From: Chrysomallon squamiferum
Taxonomy: Eukaryota; Mollusca; Gastropoda; Neomphalida; Peltospiridae
Reading direction: 5' to 3'
Length of the DNA: 64,000 nucleotides
Assembly (NCBI GenBank): GCA_012295275.1
Contig: CM022665.1
Coordinates: forward strand, 18,638,650 to 18,702,649
Positions 16,577 to 27,751 of the stretch are shown here, piece by piece. The position numbers were made by a program, and so were the translations under genes. How positions within the stretch are numbered: position 1 is the stretch's first letter; each line of letters begins with the position of its first letter. Under the pieces are notes generated by a model that worked only from the letters and a program-made list of their open reading frames with translations, had not been told where the DNA came from and made no database searches.

Positions 16577-19500
16577 TTGTATATTTCCTTACAGTCAGTG
16601 GGCAAACAGAGATACTTGATCTTCTAATAGAGCATGGAGCAGATGTATCTGTCCCAGATCGTCACAATGCTTTTCCCATTCATTACGCTGCTCAGATGTC
16701 AGGACGAAGATCCCGAACTCCAACAGACAGTAGTCGTGGTACAATACTCAAACAACTTCTTGATCACAAGGTGGACATGACAGTGAGGGACAAAGATGGC
16801 AGACAGCCACTGCTGTGGGCCGCTAGTTCAGGTAAATATACAACTTACGTAATATTCGTTTAATGAACACTTCAGCATGTTTGGTGTTAATAGCTTTAAA
16901 ATGTCATGTATGTGTGATTTTTACACTGACATTTCTTCGGCTATACTTGCTAATTTGTATCAAGAATGTTGTTGTATAAGCATTTTCATGGCCAGCAGAG
17001 TAAATGTTGCCCTGAACACCAAATGATGAAGGACTGAGTTGTAATTCTGACGTTTGAGACCGGACCGAAAAAAAATGTCAGGCATTCATAATAATGTGGG
17101 TTTTTTGCGGGAGGAGATTTTCATGATACTGTTTTTTTTAGATTTCTGAAGAAATAAGTACCTTTTCTAATAACTGCAATATGTGTTTTGTTATCACTGT
17201 GTAGAATTGCTGTAATAAAATATGTGTCTGAATCACTCACTTTATTCTTACACAGATAACTAAGGGTGAGGGGAATGTTCAATATTTGATGATGATTATT
17301 GAAAGTAAATGAGTAATTTTTAAAACAGATGTTTATCCAAAAAAAAAAAAAAAAAAAAAAATTTAAATACTGTAAAATTTTTAAAGAAATAAAGGTACAT
17401 ATTTTATTTGTGAGCATTAGTTACAAAATGCTTAAAACTCATATACTTACAAATTTTGTGTTTGTATGATATTTTATTTTATTGTATTTATTTATTTCAT
17501 TTTATTTTATTTATTTATTAATTTATTTATTTATTTGCTTGTGTATATGTTCATATAAAAAATCCTTTCCCATAATCAAAAGTGTAGCAAATCTGCTTTA
17601 ATGACGGTAATTAAGTCAGAATGAGCCAGCTGTAAAGCTTGATATCTGCTGCTATGACTGAATATTAGTCATAAGAAAATAAAAACTCTGTGAATGTATT
17701 TGTTTTTATTTTTTGTTTACAGGAAATGTGGAAGCTTGTCAGACTTTGGTGGCAGCTGGGGCTGATATTGAAGCCAAAGACAAGGATGGTCTGACTGGTG
17801 TGTTAAATATTACTCCATTTTAATAATAATTTTTAACTTATTTTCACTAGAATGGTTTCCCCCCCCCCCCATCGCTTATTCATACATTTTCACTGATTAC
17901 TTGTTAGCAGATATTAATTATTTTTATTCATTGGTTATGTTTTCAGCAAGATAAATTTGTTGTAAATAAATCATTTGGAATTAGTAAAAAAAAAAAAAAA
18001 TTAATTAATAAATGTTTTATTTTTATTTAGTTGTTTAATTAATTGATTATTTATTTATTTATTTTTATATTATTTTATATTATTATTATTATTATTATCA
18101 TCATTATTATTTATAATTATTGTTTGTTTGTTTTTGTTATACTTAATATGTTATAATTCACTGGGATATATTTAAAAAAATTTAATAATTGTATATCAGT
18201 TTTAAGTTACAGTGTGGTTTTTGAGAAATAAGATATTAAAATGCAGTGCAGTTGTTGTTTTAGGTGGAGGGCACCCAATATTTAACAAATAAAACATTTA
18301 ATTAGCTGACTTCGAATTAAAGAGGAAATACGGAATTTAGGTTTTGTCTTAGTAAATACATACTGTTTGAGTTTTTTTATTATTATTATTATATAAATAC
18401 ATTTTTTTTTTTTAAATTTAGACAACTTGATAGAACTGTAATTTAACATTTAATTATTATTTATTTCCTCTTTAAGTAACTTAATAACTTTAAAAAGCAT
18501 ACTAATCAGAATTTCTTTAAATTTAAAATTTTAGAAACTATTCAGCAATGAATTTTTGCATTCATTATGTTTAATTCATTGTTTTTATTTATTACAATTT
18601 TCCATTGAAACTTCTCTATCAAAATAGCAACAACAATAACAACAATAATACATAATATAATGAGGTCAGTAATAAAATTAAAAACATATATGTCACAGTT
18701 AAATTTAACAAGTGTGCCTACAACATTTGAATACTAGTAAACTCAGATATAAAATTTCAAAAAAATATAACCACTAAATAAAACTGCACAAAAAACAAAC
18801 ACAAAAAAATAAAAAATAATAAAATAAAAAATAAAAACACACATTATTATCAAATCACTAAGAAGTATCTCAAATATATTCCATAACTACAGTTTTATTC
18901 AGTAAACATTTTTGAAATTTTTATTTCCAGCATTACACTGTGCTGCGAGTCGTGGACACACAGCTGTAATTGAGGAGCTGGTCACCCACTGCCAGGCTAA
19001 CATTGATGCTGTAGACAAGAACAACTGTACGCCTCTGTTGTATGCAATAACACTGGGCAATATAGAGTGTGTGAAGATGTTAATACAACTTGGTGCAAAC
19101 ACATCTCACTGTGACAAACGAGGCAGATCGTAAGTTTTTTCTTAAATGATTATAGTTTAAAGAAAACCCTCAGTACAACAGTTATCAGTTCAACTGATTC
19201 TTGATTTAGCTGATGACAAAAATTTGGCAGACTAATTCCCTTAGGTATAAAACCCTTGGAAGGGTGGATGTCATCTGTAGTTCACTTAATCTTTTAGATG
19301 GCATAAGTGGATAAGACAAACACACCCATACACCTACATACCCACCCACACACACACACTTCACATATATTAGTACTAAATTATGTAAACCACATCTTGT
19401 ATTTGTGTGCTTAGCGATCATAATTGTTAACCTTTGTCAATATAAAAACTTGAATTAAAAAATCTACTTTTCCTTCTTCATCCATCTTTTATAAGCAAAT

Positions 19501-20508
19501 CCAGACAAATTTCAGTTAAACTTTTAATCATATACAGATATACTTCATGTCAAATGCAGATGCACTTCACCAAAGACAAATGTACTTCTCTAAAGAAACA
19601 TACTGCACCAAAGACAAACATACTTCACTAAAGACAAACATACTTCATTAATGGCAAACATACTTCATTAAGGACAAATATACTTCACTAAAGACATACT
19701 TATTTCACCAAAGCATACTTCACTAAAGACAAACATACTTCCCTAAAGTCAAATCTTAGTTCACTAAAGACAAATATACTTCACTAAAGACAAAACATAC
19801 TTCACTAAAGACAAATATACTTCACTAAAGACAAATATAGTTCACTAAAGACAAACATACTTCACTAAAGACAAATATACTTCACTAAAGACAAAACTTA
19901 GTTCACTAAAGACAAACATACTTCCCTAAAGTCAAAACTTAGTTCACTAAAGACAAATATACTTCACTAAAGACAAAACATACTTCACTAAAGTCAAATC
20001 TTAGTTCACTAAAGACAAACATACTTCACTAAAGTCAAAACTTAGTTCACTAAAGAAAAACATACTTCACTAAAGACAAAGATACTTCACTAAAGTCAAA
20101 ACTTAGTTCACTAAAGACAAACATACTTCACTAAAGTCAAACATGTTTCACCAAGGACATACCACACAGAAAATAAAATACTTCACAAAAGTCCAACACA
20201 CTATAATACAGACAGATTGTTTTCTTTATAGTCAAACATATTTTACCAAAGTCTTTTAAAATATCAACATTGATTTTATCATTGGAAAAAAAAATAATTC
20301 AGAAATAATTACTAGGTTGGATCCCATTAAAACAAAATAAAACCATACAAAATCATAAATAAAATTATACTTAATGGCTGCAAATCATAATAATTAGAAC
20401 TGAACACTTTCCTTTTTTCATTCTGACTTTAAACAGACTGGCTTTGTTGGTGGATATCTGTTTTTTTTCTTGTTTTTTTTTTGAATTTTGTATTTGTATC
20501 TCTCTCTT

Positions 20509-20580
<72 letters not shown>

Positions 20581-23500
20581 TCATTTTATTCTTTGTCTTT
20601 GATTTAATCAATGAATTCAACTGAAATACATATATAATATTTCATAACATATGAAACACATGCTTTCAGCAATAATTTAGTTTTTTCCAGCAGAATATTT
20701 TAGATTTTGTTTGTATGTGCCAGTAATGACTGGTGATGCAAGGATTAATTGTTTGCATTTACATTAATAATAAATCATTAAATGTTTTTCATGTGACAAA
20801 CACAACCACTGAAAATGTGTCTATGATCTGTTACTCACATGACAGACTGATTTGATTAGAATGAAAATATTAATGAATTTTCAGAGAAATAAAAGTTACT
20901 GTTTTGATTTTTGGTTTTTTTTTCTTAACATTTGATCAAGTTTGTCTCTGTCAGAAATAATTCCAGTGGTTTGCTATAATTACCACAAAATATATATATA
21001 TTTTTTACTTTACTTGATTTGACAAATTTTCAATGCTTCACTGGTAAAGTCAGCTGAGCCTGACAGTACAACAGAATTTCAAATTTCAGTAGGACAGATT
21101 TGTTACAGAAACTGGATAGAGTTCATTGTCAATGATATTTCTGAAATAATCAAATATCCCTGAAATATAATAGCAATGCTTACAATATCAACATGAGTAA
21201 ACATAGAAATAGTCAAGTACCTTATAAGTGTTGTTGAAAACACATTGTTTATTTTTTGATGTTTCATGTATGGGATTGTTAGTTATCTGTTTATATTCTG
21301 TCCTGTAGACTTTTTTCCACCTTGGATACATAATTAATATATCTATAGTTCTGAAGAATTTAGTTGATATGTATTGTATATTATAATAATGAAACTTTTA
21401 AAGTCTCACTGCAGTTATCCCAAGCTTAAGACAATACTGATGTTAATTTTTGAGTTACCCTGTTATACAGACTTTTATTTAATCAAAAATAAATGCTTAT
21501 ATATATTTTTATATTTTATTATTATTATTATATTTTAATTTTATTTATTTATTTTTTTGTTTAATTATTATTATTATTTAATTTTATTTTGTCCTCTTTT
21601 TTTAATGGATAATCTCTACTTAAACTTTTTTTTATAAAGATTTAAAAAAAAAAAAAATAATAATTCATGATACTCTATTTGCTAAATAATTATTTTTAAG
21701 TTACTTTTGACCTTAATCAGACCTCACCTAATTTTAACATATTTGTTTATGTTTATTTTTATTAAAAAAAATTCTCATATTACTATTTTCTCCAGTTACT
21801 TTATTTTTTTTTATCTTGTGCAATAAAGATTGTTATTATAACCCTGCTTATCGCATTTTTACGTCTGCTAGCTGTTGCCAGGACCTGTCTGACAAAGACA
21901 CATACAGCCTTTCTTCAGTTATTAATGTCTCTGCCTTTCAAATGTTAGTTTACCTCATGCATTCACACACAGACAAACGACAGTGTTTGTTGGGCTAAGC
22001 TGTATGGAGGTATTCACTCTGTGTTGTTAGATCTATGTTTTGTATTATTCCTATTACAGCCCAGCTCACTGTGCTGCTATTCAGGGCTCTCAAGAAACAC
22101 TGGTACTCCTCCAGAGAAAGAATGTTGATCTGTGGTGTCCTAGTAATCAGGGAGACTTTCCAATTCATGAAGCAGCTCTTGGTGGACATGAAGGCAAGTT
22201 TAAACTTTTACAAACATTACTCATACCTTTCTATAATCATTAAAATGTAAAATTATGACACTGATACTTTACTGTTATATGTGATCTTCACTTTGATATT
22301 AGCCAAAAGGCTGAAAAGCAGTTATATATATAATCTATGTAGTGATGATGTTTTCACATTTATACTACTGAACATTGTAATATAGCAGTTATCTGAAATT
22401 TCAGGTGCAGACAGAAAATATTTAAATATAATCCAAGTGTTTTTAAAATCTATAATTCCTTACTTACATTATATATAAGTAAACTTAAATGATAAACTGC
22501 TTTTTTCTTCAATTATACATTCTTATTTCTTGGTATCTTACCTTTAATTTTTAACTATTATTTTCTGTAATCTACAGTCTTATACCTGCTAGTAAAATAC
22601 AGTAACTGAATTGTTGTTCCCATAGTGCACATTATCATTTCCTTTGTAATCTGTATTTTAATCTGCTCCTTGCTTTAACGTACTTACACTTACACCTACA
22701 AGTAAACTCTGATTTTAAACTGTTTCAGGTATTGTAAAGTTTTTTCTGGGTTTGAGGAATCGATCAGAGGTTGTGCATCTGTCCAACTGCGACGGAAGAA
22801 ACTGTCTACACATTGCTGCCCTCACAGACAACTTAACTCTGTGTCAGCTTCTACTGGACTCTGGAGCAGACATCAACGCCATCATGAGAAGCAAGGTGAG
22901 AGCATCATCATTATATCAGTCTTCCAGTTAAAAGAAAATGAAAAGAGTAGACTCTTTACTCCTCAGTTCCCAATAATCCATGATCAAAACTGTCTTTTAC
23001 AGGTGGGTCTCTGGTTGGTGTCAAATATATACCAGTAGTGAACCTGAAATCTTGAAAACTTGGTCATTTACTTCAGCCATTGATCACGAATATGAAATAT
23101 TGTTAAATCTTTGAGATTTAAATTAGTTCAGTATTAAATATATTTTGTCACTGTCTACAACTTCCAGTGTTATTTCATCAAAGATTATACAAAAGTTGTA
23201 AATTTAAAACTGTATTAACTTTAAATGTAAGCAATATTCCATGCCAGTGACACAAAATAAACATTGAGCATGGTTGGCATGTCACACAGTAAAAAATATC
23301 TGCTGATGCATATACAGTCTACCTACCTACCTATCTATCTATCTATCTATATATATGTAAAGCTTCTTAATTTTGCTGCAGACATAACAAGTATTGAAAA
23401 TGACTTCTCTTGTTCGTTTTACTTATTTATATAAACATTTTAGTGCAATAAAACTTTAATATTGCATATGTATATGATCTTTACTGAATTTCCTGATGTT

Positions 23501-23856
23501 TTATACTTACCAACATTATGATTTTTCTTTTGATATAAACCTTTTAAAATTCAGTTGTGATTTGGACCTTGCCATACCTTTTTTTTTTTTTAAATTAAAT
23601 TATCTTTCTGATTGTATTGTCTCTGTGAGGTCAGAAGAAAAAAGAAAAAATAAGAAATAAGACCTGTGAAGATTAATAAAAAAAACAAAATTTCCTTTTT
23701 AAAAGATAATAGCTGTCTAGGTATTGTTAAAGCAGACATATTAAATGTGAAATATATAAATTTGAAATAAATACTGAATGTCTATAACAATAAAGAAATA
23801 TCTGATGGACTGTTTGATGTCAGGATTATTTTTCATTCAGACTTTTACTCACATTA

Positions 23857-23907
<51 letters not shown>

Positions 23908-26900
23908 GAAGTGTGTGAAATTTCCTTTGCAATATATTATACCAAAGCAGAACACTGACAGACACTAACACATTTTGACATTAGTAGACATACCTACACA
24001 CACATACACACCGACAAACACACACAGACATACACACATACATAAATACACTTTTACATAGATACACATACAGTGCATACCAACACAAAACCTTCACTCA
24101 CAGAATAACATTTGAATAAAGTTTGATAAGGCTTTCCAATAGATTGGTCTAAATTCTAATCACTTCTCAGCTGTTTTGTTCTAAAACGAAAGTTTTATCT
24201 CAAGTCTGATAACAACCACTTGTTAACATTATCACCTTCCTGATTTAAACTGGCATTTAAAAATACAGTTAAAACTCCACAGAGAAAATTCCCTTTGTCC
24301 ATGGAGATTATCTGTATTTGTTTGACAACAGTGACAGAAAGATTAAATGCCGTTCAGACTCATATGCTGTTATACATAAACTGTTCTGATCAAAAGATAA
24401 GATTTTAAATAACCACAAACTAAAAGTCACTGAGCTGAGAAAACAAAGACTTGGTTTGACCCTCAGTTTGGTTTTGTTTCTGTGGAGAAAACTGATTACA
24501 GGTGTAGTGAGTACTTACCTTTCACCACATAATTACCAAAGAAAGAAGTTAGGAAGTAAGGTTTTATAGAAGACTGTGTTTAAGATAATGCTTAAAATGA
24601 CTGTTGATACTTCAAACATAGTTGATCTCTATATCTGTTCTTAAAATAAGATCTTATAAAGAATTTCTCTTGTGTCTTGATAAAATTTCAAGTCTGCTAA
24701 AAGTATTTCTGTTGTATGCGAAAGATTAAACCATATTTGAGAATTATTGTTGTGTGATAAAGAATCTTATTTAAATCAGAGTTTAGTTTTGTAAACACCT
24801 CAAAACTTTCTGTAGGCCTGCTAATTAATACTGTAGATCATAATAGCATATTTTACATGGTTTTAAAATGATTATGGTTGAAGATTAAATTCAAGTTATG
24901 AAGGATGTAGCTTAGTGGCCAAATGTTTATCTTACAACACTACAATCACTATGTTTTACAAATCATTATCAGTCATAAAAAATAAATAAACATTTCATTT
25001 ACCTTTTCAGGGTAAATACTACACTGCAGTAGATATTGCTAATCTGAAGGGTCACAGAGAAACAGAACAGTATCTGATATCTAAAGGAGGAAAGACAGGT
25101 GATTTTGTCACAAATGATGCAGCTAGTATCATTCAAAGAAACTATAAACTTAAACGAGAACTGTTAAGACGAAGATCAGCTAAAGGTCGAAGAAGATCAC
25201 AGAGACTGACATCAGCAAATACAAATGATACTGTTAGTTCAAAAAATGAAGAAGATGTGAGAAATGAAAAGTCCAGTGACAGAGAAGAAAAAACCGATGA
25301 AAATGAAGAGACTGAAATCCCTAAGAATCAGGTTAAAGTGGTGATTAGTTTAGCTGATCAGAAACAGGAAAGTCCTGATGAGTTAGACAATACCAGCAAA
25401 AGTGTGACGATTCAGGAACAGTCAGGTAAAGACAGTGTAAAAGGGTCTCAGAACATGGGCTTGCATACTTCAAAACAACACAGCAGTGTCACATTTGAAA
25501 ATTCTAAAAAAGAGCAGACATCATCTCATGGTGCCAGAAATAGCAGCATCAAAGAAGGTCATCAGCAAATTCATTCCAAATCTGCCACAGTGCAGACTGG
25601 CCATGATAAACACAGTGAGACCACTGCAGAGAACAAAAACACCCAACCAGGTCCTCAGAACAAGAACAAGAGAGTGCTGCACAGATCTAGAAAAGCTAGA
25701 AGAGATTTGGCTATGGAGGTTCAAGCCAGTGTGCGAAGGTTTGAGGTAGAAAGACAGGCTGTGAGAGAGTATCACCAATTGAAGAGAGCTCAGATGTACA
25801 CCAGACCAATCTATGACTTTGATTTAGTAAACCAGAGTGTGCAGAAAAGTCACAATAGTGATCTGCATGCAAGTGAGAATTTTATCATTTGTCAGTTCTA
25901 CTTGTTTTTTGTTTGTCTGTAGTTTCCTATTTTTTATTGTATCTGTTTGACAGTGTATTATTTAAAAGTATTTATCTACTCATGATTATTTTCTTTATTT
26001 ATTTACTTATTTTAATTAATTAATTTATGTATCAAATATTTTAATTATTTAACTTGTATTATATTTTTATTCTGTATATTTGTATATTTTGTATTCTTTA
26101 TTTATATATTTATTTAATTGTGTTATATTTCTATTCTCTATATTTGTATATTTTATATTCTTTCTTCCTTTCTTTATTATTGTATGTGTATTGTTTGTTT
26201 CAAACACTTTTACCAATTACTTATTAAAGATATAATTACTATTACAAATAACTTTAATTTCTGTCTCATTTATTTTAAATCACTTCACTTACATTATGAT
26301 CCCATCTTTTGTTTTCAATATTTTACATCAACTGGAATAAAAAATTAATTAAATAACTGAACAATTATTTTTTTATAGGTCAGACTCAGAGTTGCACAGA
26401 CACTGAACATAACACAGTTAGCAATGACACTGAGGTAACATTCATAAATTATATCTTTCTTAAATGATATCAAAATACAAAACAGTTGACTAAATATCAT
26501 TTATTGTTTGGAAAAAAGGTCAAAGAAATTAAAACTAATGTTTAAGAGTTGCATTCAGAATGTTACATTTTTTATTCATTTATTATTATAATTATTTTTG
26601 TAATTATTATTTTTGTTGTTGTTGTTTTTGTCCATTTCCAGTGTTTGTTTTATTATTATTATTATTATTATTACTAATGTTATTTAAATAAATGCTTAAC
26701 TAATTTAAAAATTTTAATTTTAAAAATAATATATAAATTTGTTCTGCATTATGTTTCTGTTTTTCACAATTATATTAGCATATTTCCATATCTGAAAAAA
26801 AATAAAGAAAAAAAAATTAAATTCATATACCCCATAATATTATCATCATCATCATTATCATCATAATGAGAATGATATTATAATTATTATGCCTTCTGAC

Positions 26901-27703
26901 CTCACACCTCACCTAAATCACAGCTCTCACATTCGGCAATATATTTTTTTTAAAAAGGTTTTAAAGATACAAAAAAATTTCCCTGCAGTTCTTAATTCCT
27001 CATAGGTAATATAATGGAAAAAATATGGTATACGTTTCTCAATTAATTTTTCCTACTGATTACATTTTTGTTGGTATATATATGTTTTCTAAAGATCATA
27101 TTACAACAGACTGGATAACACTGACAAATATTTGTGTGTGAAACTGGGTGAATTATCAAACAAGTGATTTGACAAAGAACATGTCAGTTTGGTAATACCT
27201 ATCAGTTCTGAAATGAGAAGCCACTGGCGTCTATCAGACAAAGGTTTCACACAATAGATTACATACTGACAGTTATTGAAAGCCTGTGCTATTGTGTATG
27301 CCAGCAAAAGTGTGTCCTATAGTTTGTTTGCAATAATTGTGTTGGATAGTTGTCAAATTTTATTTTTGTTTGTTTTTCATTTTATTTTTTTTTTCACTTT
27401 TATTTTTTTTATTTTTTTTATTTATTTTTTTATTACCATTTTTTTTTTTTTTTTCACTTTTGCTTAAATGCTAAAAAATTTTTTAAAATTCAGTCCACTA
27501 ATAAATAACTTTTCTAATCTTATATAACTAGAATACATTTGTCTATAACAAAGTTGACTGTGTGCAGGTGTTTGGTTACATTTTGAATATATAACAGTTT
27601 TTAATGTTGAGTTGACCTATTAATCTTTACTATAGCATTTTATTTTTATTTTATTTCTTTGTTATTTTTATATACTTATACTATAGTTTATTCTTATATA
27701 ATT

Positions 27704-27751
<48 letters not shown>

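Noticed and set aside
19561-20160. CRISPR-like regular repeat
   Set aside because: Units are directly tandem with no unique spacers, and the context is a eukaryotic intron.
25486-25778. Second + frame and a - strand frame inside ankyrin exon 9
   Set aside because: They are shadows of the real coding frame, which continues in phase from the upstream exons; they have no family features of their own.
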